Source of the DNA: CAVOBC01 sp963693635
Lineage (GTDB): Bacteria > Pseudomonadota > Gammaproteobacteria > Pseudomonadales > Azotimanducaceae
Assembly (NCBI GenBank): GCA_963693635.1
Contig: CAVOBC010000188.1
Location: forward strand, 1 to 8,890
Length of the DNA: 8,890 nucleotides
Reading direction: 5' to 3'
Positions 1-5,300 of this stretch are shown in pieces. A program made the position numbers and the translations under genes. The stretch's first letter is position 1; the number at the start of each line of letters is the position of its first letter. Below the pieces are notes generated by a model that did not search any database, was not told where the DNA came from, and worked only from the letters and a program-made list of their open reading frames with translations.

Positions 1-309
1 CGACGACGACGGGCTTGGTGCAGCGCCGACGCATGGAGAAGGCGTCGACCCGGTCGTCGGACGTGCCATCATTTGAGCCATCGTGCATGGACCCGGCGAA
101 CTGGCTGAGGTCGAGTCCTGCAGTGGTGTGCTTGCCCTTGAAGGTGAGCACACCAACCCAGGCATCATCCGTCGACTCCAGAGTGTCGATAGCGGCGCTT
201 AGCTGATCGAAGAGAGCGGGCGTGAAGCCTGTTCAGCTTTGCCGCGCGGTCGACGACGATCGTGATCAGGTATTCGCAGGGTCGTGGTTACCGTTCCATC
301 GTCTGCCAT
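1..309 (-). pseudogene. Crotonase-family enoyl-CoA hydratase/isomerase, N-terminal part, frameshifted and cut by window edge
   Basis: Crotonase-fold enzymes act on acyl-CoA thioesters (hydration, isomerisation, hydrolysis). On the minus strand from base 229 down to base 1 one frame stays open and reads GFTPALFDQLSAAIDTLES, then VGVLTFKGKHTTAGLDLSQF, then RRRCTKPVVV at the edge. The AGLDL segment is the usual first oxyanion-hole region, and RRCTKPVV precedes the second one, which lies outside the window. The matching N-terminal part is split over other frames. LITIVVDRAAKLN reads from 269 to 231, and a plausible start MADDGTVTTT reads from the ATG at 309. Joining them needs one extra base removed near 230 and another between about 270 and 281. 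No clear Shine-Dalgarno precedes the ATG. I infer a broken gene, though two assembly errors would look the same. The family call is fairly sure; the substrate is unknown. Confidence 0.72.
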
Positions 310-460
310 GGAGAAGTGTCTCTGTTTGCGTGATCGTGGCGCCGCTTAGCCCGGTAACGCGTTGAAGATCGTGAGGTAGTCGCGCCGACCGTTATCACTG
401 TGAGTTCTGAGTCCGGTGCAACTCTGTTGGCCGCGGAGCGATAAATTCTAAAGATGAATT

Positions 461-1540
461 CTAAACAAACCTCGTGTCCAACGTGGCAGCGGGTCCTGGT
501 TTCGCAGCAGGGACGGGCGGGTAATATCGGTATGCCGGATCGGCTGCGAATCGATCTTTCAACGCAAGCATCTCTCGCCACGTTGCGACGAGGCCATGTG
601 GCGCGGGTGGCAGATCGTCCTTGATGGCGGCCCGCAGGTGGCCCAGATTGAAAAATGGCACAGCCGGGTACATGTGATGCTCAAGATGGTATTGCATGTT
701 CCAGTAATAGAAAGCAGGCAGCCACGAGCACGTGAACGTTCGGGTGTTCATGCGGAAGTCGGCAATGTCCGAATTGAGCCCGTAGTGCTGCGGCACACCG
801 CAGAGAAAGCCCAACCAGCCGCAGTAGAATGTTCCGAAGGTGAAGACCGCGATCAGAAAGGGATGCCCGCTCAGGACGAAGCCGAGCGCAATGGCACTGT
901 GGCCAAGGATTAGCGTGCGAGCCCAATTGCGATGGTGGTGTCGCAGCTTTAAATCTGCGGCGGGGATCACGTGGTTGTACCAATCACCCGCGATGCGACC
1001 CCTGGCGTGTCCCCAGACGAGTTGCAGCTTTGCCCGGGTCGCTTGTGGATTCCACGCCAACAATCCGAGCCAGACCTTCCAGCGCTTGAGCGTGAACTTG
1101 ACCGGCAGCAGCACTTCGCCATCATGGGCATCGTGACAGGTGGCTTGATGATGCTGGGCATGGCTTTGCTGATACCAGATGTAATCGGACCAGCTGATGA
1201 ACGCATAGATGACCTCAAAGATCTCGTTCAAGAACCGTGTTTTGAATACGGTTCGGTGCTGGAGTTCATGGATCGCGATGAGGCCCATGAAGGGGCCCAT
1301 GGTGCCGTGAATGAACAGCGCGGCGACGAGGAGCGGCACTGACCAGTGCCAGGTGTCGACGCCGACTTGCAGGAACGCGGCGTATGCCAGGACGCCCGTT
1401 GTGGCGAACCAGGCGAGGTGCAAACCAGTCTGCAGCCAACCCCGCCGGTCGTCACGCTGCATCAGTCGATTGAGCTCATCCCGGTCGATTGGACTGCGAT
1501 ACCAGTCGATTCGGTTGGTGGAGTCAAATGCTCTGGCCAT
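461..1540 (-). CDS. Membrane fatty acid desaturase family protein (three His boxes)
   Basis: This is a 359-residue di-iron membrane oxygenase of the fatty acid desaturase superfamily. Such enzymes desaturate or hydroxylate acyl chains in the membrane using electrons from a redox partner, and no partner is encoded here. Three histidine clusters are visible: HELQH at residues 91-95, HAQHH at 127-131 and HLEHH at 285-289, with an extra QH at 251-252. Hydrophobic stretches lie at about 38-60, 68-90, 108-122 and 208-248, as expected for two hairpin pairs of membrane helices. I chose the ATG at 1540 because AAAGGGA lies upstream and the protein begins in family-like fashion. An in-frame ATG at 1714 would add 58 residues of low-complexity Pro/Arg-rich sequence without a ribosome site. 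It is transcribed divergently from the kinase at 1789, so the 248-base gap probably holds both promoters. The family is clear; the substrate is not. Confidence 0.88.
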   Translation of the reverse strand: MARAFDSTNRIDWYRSPIDRDELNRLMQRDDRRGWLQTGLHLAWFATTGVLAYAAFLQVGVDTWHWSVPLLVAALFIHGTMGPFMGLIAIHELQHRTVFKTRFLNEIFEVIYAFISWSDYIWYQQSHAQHHQATCHDAHDGEVLLPVKFTLKRWKVWLGLLAWNPQATRAKLQLVWGHARGRIAGDWYNHVIPAADLKLRHHHRNWARTLILGHSAIALGFVLSGHPFLIAVFTFGTFYCGWLGFLCGVPQHYGLNSDIADFRMNTRTFTCSWLPAFYYWNMQYHLEHHMYPAVPFFNLGHLRAAIKDDLPPAPHGLVATWREMLALKDRFAADPAYRYYPPVPAAKPGPAATLDTRFV

Positions 1541-1788
1541 AGGACTATCATCCCTTTCTGACGTTCGTAGTCTAACATCGGGGACGTCCGCTGGCAGGTC
1601 TGCGGCGGGGCTTGTCAGGGCGAGATGATGGCGGGACAGGAGGATTGGGACAGACGTGCCGGGGTGGCCGCGAATAAGATGGATCTTTCTTTTCGTCCCG
1701 AGCGATGGCGTCATGGTCAGATAGTACCTGTCCCCGGGTCTGGGATAAGAAATAGATAACCCGCAGGCAAGTCACAGCGAGGAACGAC

Positions 1789-2862
1789 ATGTCAGACCTG
1801 ATTGGCGCGGACGCCGACAATGATGAACCGATACTCACTCCGGTACGGGAAGTCCACCGATTTGATGAAGGCGCGTTGTCGCGCTATCTCGCCACGAATC
1901 TCGATGGTTTCAGGGGCGACCTGTGCGTCGAGCAATACGTGGGCGGATCGTCCAATCCTACTTTTCTGCTGCATTCCCACGATGCGCGCTGGGTGATGCG
2001 CAAAAGACCACCGGGCACGTTGCTGCCGTCCGCCCATCAGGTGGAGCGAGAGTATCGGGTGATGCATGCACTCAGGGAGTCGGACGTGCCGGTTCCAAAG
2101 ATGCATCTCTTTTGCGACGACGATTCCATCGTCGGCCGGTCCTTCTACATCATGGAGATGATTGAAGGGCGAATAACGCGTTCAGAAATGCCGACGTTTA
2201 CCCCTGCCGAGCGTCGTCTCATTTACGATGACTACATCCGCGTGCTGGCGGCGCTGCATCAGGTAGATCACGTGGCGGTCGGCCTTGCACGACACGGTCG
2301 GCCCGGCAACTATTTTGCCCGCCAGATTGATCGGTGGACCAAGCAGTACCGTGCCGCGCAGACCGATGACATTCCGGCAATGGAACGATTGATTGAGTGG
2401 ATGCCGGTGAACATTCCCGAAGGTGAAGAGGTCGGTGTGATCCACGGTGACTATCGGGTTGGCAATGTGTTGATACATCCGACTGAGCCGCGTATTGCCG
2501 CGGTCCTTGATTGGGAGTTGTCGACTTTGGGGCATCCATTGGGCGACCTCGGCTATCACGCAGCGTATGCCAATCACGGCGAGTTCGAGCCGTTTGCAGA
2601 TGAGCTTGAAGAGCGCGGGCTGCCGGACGAAGACCACTGGAAGCGGCGATATTGTGAGTTTACGGGTCGGGACGATATTGCGCACTGGAACTTCTACGTT
2701 GCGTACAACCTTTTTCGCCTCGCCGGGATCATTCAGGGTGTCTACAAACGCGGACTGGATGGCATCGCGAGTTCGGCGTTTGAACTGGACTCACAGCGCG
2801 CGAGCGTGGCTGTGCGTGCCGAACGGGCCTGGCACCTGGTCGAGCGAATAGAGGCAGGTTAG
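1789..2862 (+). CDS. Phosphotransferase family protein, APH fold, ACAD10/11 kinase-like
   Basis: This 357-residue protein belongs to the aminoglycoside phosphotransferase/choline kinase-like fold. Its closest theme is the kinase domain of ACAD10/ACAD11, which in animals phosphorylates 4-hydroxyacyl-CoA during hydroxy-fatty-acid catabolism. Visible motifs are a GGSSNPTFLL nucleotide-loop segment (52-61), VMRKRPPG with the likely ATP-contacting lysine at 72, and an E-R-E-Y helix (86-89). The catalytic loop HGDYRVGN spans 219-226 with putative base D221, and the metal-binding DWE begins at D241, followed by TLGHPLGDLGYH. Full length and all motifs suggest an active kinase. AGGA sits 5 bases before the ATG. 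The gene stands alone: desaturase divergent upstream, and a hairpin region plus 455 bases before the next gene. The acyl-CoA role is inferred from family and neighbours; resistance to aminoglycosides is unlikely given the ACAD-type motifs. Confidence 0.87.
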   Translation: MSDLIGADADNDEPILTPVREVHRFDEGALSRYLATNLDGFRGDLCVEQYVGGSSNPTFLLHSHDARWVMRKRPPGTLLPSAHQVEREYRVMHALRESDVPVPKMHLFCDDDSIVGRSFYIMEMIEGRITRSEMPTFTPAERRLIYDDYIRVLAALHQVDHVAVGLARHGRPGNYFARQIDRWTKQYRAAQTDDIPAMERLIEWMPVNIPEGEEVGVIHGDYRVGNVLIHPTEPRIAAVLDWELSTLGHPLGDLGYHAAYANHGEFEPFADELEERGLPDEDHWKRRYCEFTGRDDIAHWNFYVAYNLFRLAGIIQGVYKRGLDGIASSAFELDSQRASVAVRAERAWHLVERIEAG

Positions 2863-2907
2863 CGCCGGTCGAGACCCTCCGTGTCCCGTTAGATGAGGTT
2901 GGATATC

Positions 2908-2949
2908 GACAGGGTGGTTCCCTCCTGACACCACCCTGTCAGGAGGGGG
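2908..2949. repeat. Two interlocked inverted repeats (terminator-like or pseudoknot-like) after the kinase gene
   Basis: Forty-five bases after the kinase stop two perfect inverted repeats are interleaved. GACAGGGTGG (2908-2917) pairs with CCACCCTGTC (2931-2940). CCCTCCTGACA (2920-2930) pairs with TGTCAGGAGGG (2937-2947), extendable by two G-U pairs. The arm order is left1, left2, right1, right2, and the right arms share TGTC at 2937-2940. The two full stems are therefore mutually exclusive, or trimmed versions could form an H-type pseudoknot. No T-run follows, so it is not a classic intrinsic terminator, though 3'-end protection or Rho-linked termination is possible. The base pairing is seen; the role is inferred. 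Confidence 0.6.
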
Positions 2950-3150
2950 CTGCTAAGGTTGACGCCTGACCTTACTGGCTCGCGAACAATGGGATGGAAG
3001 CAGCGAAATCGAATGGCTCGTCTGCGCAAAGAGCGCCGGTTGCTCCTGCTGGCGCGCCCGACCCGGCCGCGTCATTCGCGTTGCCGGGCGAGGGCTCGCT
3101 CCGGGGAAGCCACGGACCCCGTGATGGCGCCACCGGCAGTCATCGCGGGG

Positions 3151-3246
3151 GAGCGTCTCGACCCGCACCGGTAGATCATGCCGGAGGTCTCGACCAGCAC
3201 CCGTAAATCACGAAGGAGGTCTCGACCAGCAGTCGTATATCCCGAT
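3151..3246 (+). repeat. Three tandem 32-bp degenerate repeats upstream of the PhyH gene
   Basis: Units start at 3151, 3183 and 3215, spaced exactly 32 bases apart. Each carries TCTCGACC at the same place; the last two share GGAGGTCTCGACCAGCA. By hand, units 2 and 3 match at 27 of 32 positions and units 1 and 2 at 23 of 32. A weaker partial unit (ACCGGCAGTCAT, 3132-3143) may precede them. Because 32 is not a multiple of three, the array is not a protein repeat. GGTC and GACC within the core form a small inverted repeat, and 32 bases is close to three helical turns, so repeated operator sites are possible. There are no spacers, so this is not CRISPR. Confidence 0.75.
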
Positions 3247-3265
3247 ATTCTTGCTTTGAAGACAC

Positions 3266-3277
3266 CTGTCCGGACAG
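3266..3277. promoter_or_regulatory. 12-bp perfect palindrome, candidate operator
   Basis: CTGTCCGGACAG is a perfect palindrome ending 40 bases before the TTG start of the PhyH gene and lying just downstream of the 32-bp repeats. This position, between a likely promoter and the start codon, suits a dimeric repressor site or a small 5'-UTR hairpin. A 12-bp palindrome can occur by chance in GC-rich DNA, so the regulatory reading is tentative. Confidence 0.3.
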
Positions 3278-3301
3278 ACCGGGCGAAGTAAGGCTAGCCG
3301 C

Positions 3302-3308
3302 GGAGGAG
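3302..3308 (+). promoter_or_regulatory. Ribosome binding site deciding a TTG start
   Basis: GGAGGAG lies 9 bases before the TTG at 3318. No upstream ATG in this frame has a comparable site, and the first family-like residues (LTEDEKREFLTNGFIVI) begin directly after the TTG. The strong site therefore supports the rare start codon. Confidence 0.7.
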
Positions 3309-3317
3309 ACGAGCAGT

Positions 3318-4409
3318 TTGAAGACCCATCTGACAGAAGATGAAAAGCGCGAATTCCTGACCAACGGGTTCATTGTCATACGCGATGCCGTTCCAGCGGA
3401 CGCGGCCGAGCGGGCGCGCAAGCTGATCAGTGACAGCTTGCCGACGGACGAGCGACGGTTGCTCGTTCCCTCAGAACTCGCCACAGACGACGACGTGCTT
3501 GGGCTCTTCAATCGGAGCGCTGCCAGACCGATCATCCGCAACGAGATGGGCCCACATCCTGAAGTAATCAGTTGTCAGGTGGCTGTGACGCCAGGCAACG
3601 ACCGTATGGGTGGCAAGCCATTTCCGCACGTGGATGGCAGTTGGGGTGGCGTTATTCCATCCGACCCCGACGCCATTGACTGGGCGCGTGGCCGGCCGCT
3701 TGAGGCTGAGCGGTATTTTGGCGAAAACGATGAGCGCCGCGGCACTAACGACGGGCAACTCTGGCAGGATCCCGATCGCCGCATATCGCTCGGCAGCTAC
3801 ACTGCCTTGGTCGGCGTCTGCCTGAACGATCAAACGCTCCCGGCGAAGGGCCAGTTCGCTGTGCTGGCCGGCCTGCATGAGGAGGTCGAGGCCGCATTCA
3901 GGAGGCAGCGGGACACCGGCAGCATCATTGGGCCAGAAGGGCTTGATTGGCCGCGGATCAAGATGAATGAGGATGGGCGTCCGTTTTTGAATGGCCTGCC
4001 CGGGGTTGTTCGAAGGAAAGCAGCCGAACGTGCACAGTCCGCGGAGCCGCCTTCGGGCTGGCCCTGGCCCGAGCTGACGCCGGTGTTGCTGAACAAGGGC
4101 GATGCGGTCATCGCGCTGCACAGCATTCCGCACACACCGACGCCGAACTACAGCGATGATCCGCGGATGAATGTCTATTTTCGGATCAGGCGTTTACGTG
4201 AAGACAATCCTCACGAAGGTAGTCGGCGGCTCGGCCATGGCGTGAGCGATCACCTCGATCGTGGCTACTACGGACAGTTTCTTGACTACCCGCCGAACTA
4301 CGATCCATGGCAGGCCAGCATCGACGCCCTTTGCGACCACTGGAGTGAGTGGGACGGCTTGAAGGCGCTTGCGGCCGGTCGTCACCACGGATCGGGCGCT
4401 GAAATCTGA
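3318..4409 (+). CDS. Phytanoyl-CoA dioxygenase (PhyH) family protein, TTG start
   Basis: This 363-residue Fe(II)/2-oxoglutarate-dependent oxygenase belongs to the PhyH family, whose members hydroxylate phytanoyl-CoA and many other small or secondary metabolites. The N-terminus (LTEDEKREFLTNGFIVIRDAV) is typical of the family. The iron-binding HxD is H104-V-D106 in PFPHVDGSWGG. The distal histidine is most likely H272 in IPHTPTPN (H268 is nearby), and R283 in DPRMNVYFRIR is the expected 2-oxoglutarate-binding arginine. All catalytic residues are present, so the enzyme is probably active. It is longer than many PhyH proteins: insertions lie at about 111-160 and 195-250, and a C-terminal tail rich in Tyr, Trp and Asp covers 310-363. 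It is a single gene preceded by the 32-bp repeats and followed 18 bases later by a hairpin. The native substrate cannot be told from sequence; conversion of phytanoyl-CoA itself is not implied. Confidence 0.87.
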   Translation: MKTHLTEDEKREFLTNGFIVIRDAVPADAAERARKLISDSLPTDERRLLVPSELATDDDVLGLFNRSAARPIIRNEMGPHPEVISCQVAVTPGNDRMGGKPFPHVDGSWGGVIPSDPDAIDWARGRPLEAERYFGENDERRGTNDGQLWQDPDRRISLGSYTALVGVCLNDQTLPAKGQFAVLAGLHEEVEAAFRRQRDTGSIIGPEGLDWPRIKMNEDGRPFLNGLPGVVRRKAAERAQSAEPPSGWPWPELTPVLLNKGDAVIALHSIPHTPTPNYSDDPRMNVYFRIRRLREDNPHEGSRRLGHGVSDHLDRGYYGQFLDYPPNYDPWQASIDALCDHWSEWDGLKALAAGRHHGSGAEI

Positions 4410-4420
4410 GCGAAATAGCT

Positions 4421-4450
4421 GGTTCCTGTCCCAGAACTTCGTTCTGGGAC
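4421..4450. terminator. Perfect 10-bp hairpin after the PhyH gene, short relative of the dispersed repeat
   Basis: GTCCCAGAAC (4428-4437) and GTTCTGGGAC (4441-4450) form a perfect stem with a TTC loop, starting 18 bases after the PhyH stop. No T-run follows, so it is a weak intrinsic terminator candidate at best. The lead-in GGTTCCTGTCCCA (4421-4433) is identical to the reverse complement of the outer end of the dispersed repeat copy at 6587-6637. This suggests a shortened copy in the opposite orientation. Confidence 0.55.
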
Positions 4451-4478
4451 GTGCGGAGCAGGGATGCACGGCCATTTT

Positions 4479-4515
4479 CTGCAAGCCTCTTTACTGCAAG
4501 CCTCTTTACTGCAAG
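4479..4515 (+). repeat. 15-bp tandem repeat, about 2.5 units
   Basis: CTGCAAGCCTCTTTA occurs perfectly at 4479-4493 and 4494-4508, followed by a partial CTGCAAG at 4509-4515. It lies between the two inverted copies of the dispersed hairpin repeat. Perfect identity suggests a recent duplication by slippage. No function is evident. Confidence 0.85.
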
Positions 4516-4524
4516 ATCATGCGA

Positions 4525-4583
4525 GGTTTGCGTGCAAACCGACTCCCAAGAATTATCAGGATGACAATTTTGGAACAGGAACT
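4525..4583 (+). repeat. Dispersed two-hairpin repeat, copy A
   Basis: Hairpin 1 is GGTTTGC (4525-4531), loop GT, GCAAACC (4534-4540). Hairpin 2 is CCCAAGAATTATCA (4545-4558), loop GGA, then TGACAATTTTGG, with one bulge. The copy ends in ACAGGAAC. From GCAAACC to ACAGGAAC it differs from copy B at three bases and one indel over about 50 bases. It sits between the convergent PhyH gene and esterase pseudogene, and the esterase reading frame runs directly into it. It resembles REP/BIME-type intergenic palindromic elements in form; I do not recognise the exact family. Confidence 0.8.
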
Positions 4584-4590
4584 CGCTGGA

Positions 4591-5300
4591 CTGCGCCAAC
4601 AGCCAGGACCAGAATTGCGCGTCATCGTAGGTGCGAGTCTAGCTGTCGTGGCCGACGCCCGGATATACGGTTAGCGCCACATCTGCACCAGCGGCTTTGA
4701 GCGCATCGACCATCTCCGATGACTGCGATAGCGGCACCACCTGATCTGCTGTGCCGTGGAGAACGCGAATCGGAACGTGCGCATAGGTTGGTGCAAGCGC
4801 CGGGTCGCCACCGCCGGAGATAGGGGCCGCTGCCGCAAAGCGTGACGGTGACCGCGCGAGCAGCGCCCAGGTGTCGTATCCGCCCATTGACAGGCCGGTC
4901 AGGTAGATGCGCCGCTTGTCGACGTTGTTGGTTGCCAGCGTGTGGTCGATTAGTGTGTTCAGTTCGTCGAGATCCCAAAAACTGTCTGAGCGGCCTGGGG
5001 CGAAACTAGGATGAAGGGCAGTGCATCGCCGACCTCGACCAGCTTCGGTGGCACGTGAACCTTGACCTGGTTCAGGTTGCTGCCGCGCTCACCGGCGCCG
5101 TGCAGAAAGATGACCAGCGGACACGGCTCAGTGCGATCCGGGGCCTCGGGCACGTAGAGGAGGTGGGGTATCGGTTTGGACATGGCCGCTTGCCTCGATG
5201 GGGAATGGTCCTCGTGTGGTTGCAACGCGCAGCCAGCGGTAGCACCCAGGGCGATAAGGAGGGTGGTCAGCCGAAGAAAGTGCCGATCATTACCCGTCAA
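4591..5300 (-). pseudogene. Alpha/beta-hydrolase (esterase/phospholipase-like) lipoprotein, broken by frameshift and amber codon
   Basis: The protein resembles secreted serine esterases of the alpha/beta-hydrolase fold. It starts at a TTG (5300) overlapping the TGA of the upstream PhyH gene. A signal peptide with lipobox-like TAGC (Cys24) follows, then PLVIFLHGAGERG (62-73) and PFILVSPQ (95-102). That frame ends after ISTN. The missing middle continues one frame back: FWDLDELNTLIDHTL, RIYLTGLSMGGYDTW (nucleophile Ser in GLSMGG), HGTADQVVPL (acid) and YPGVGHDS (catalytic His). An in-frame TAG at 4639-4641 then stands where this family usually has Trp (TGG). Beyond it the frame continues TRTYDDAQFWSWLLAQ before entering repeat copy A with no proper stop. 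The −1 shift maps to about 4974-4995, which includes a five-T run. Two lesions plus a lost C-terminus point to a pseudogene. A sequencing error could explain the shift but less easily the amber codon. Confidence 0.82.

Larger units (their letters stand above)
2863..3317. other. 455-base non-coding stretch between kinase and PhyH genes
   Basis: No convincing gene is seen. Short overlapping frames on both strands at about 2953-3206 are Arg/Pro/Gly-rich and lack family motifs or ribosome sites, so they look like by-products of GC-rich DNA. The stretch holds the interlocked hairpins at its left end, a 32-bp tandem repeat at 3151-3246, a 12-bp palindrome at 3266-3277 and the ribosome site of the following PhyH gene. 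It probably contains the promoter of that gene, but I cannot point to a convincing -35/-10 pair. Confidence 0.55.

Noticed and set aside
15..206. Short plus-strand open frame at the left edge
   Set aside because: The opposite strand reads a clear crotonase segment with AGLDL.
330..460. Possible small or decayed gene between the crotonase and the desaturase (a short frame ends RRDYLTIFNALPG)
   Set aside because: It is only about 30 codons before an upstream stop, with no start or ribosome site. It may be a decayed remnant but cannot be supported.
1541..1714. 58-residue N-terminal extension of the desaturase from an ATG at 1714
   Set aside because: It has no ribosome site and a composition unlike the rest of the protein. 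The ATG at 1540 has AAAGGGA upstream and gives a normal family N-terminus.
2182..2685. 167-residue minus-strand open frame
   Set aside because: It is antisense to the kinase gene across its catalytic loop and has no independent support.
3151..3246. CRISPR-like array
   Set aside because: The units abut with no spacers, are degenerate, and no cas genes are present.
3471..4133. 220-residue minus-strand open frame
   Set aside because: It is antisense to the first PhyH gene and has no recognisable motif.
4186..4599. 137-residue minus-strand open frame
   Set aside because: It is the read-through tail of the esterase pseudogene across the repeats and into the antisense of the PhyH gene, not a separate protein.
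4974..4995. Programmed −1 frameshift in the esterase
   Set aside because: The site (GTT TTT GGG) is not a classical X XXY YYZ slippery heptamer. The later in-frame amber codon also argues for decay rather than recoding.
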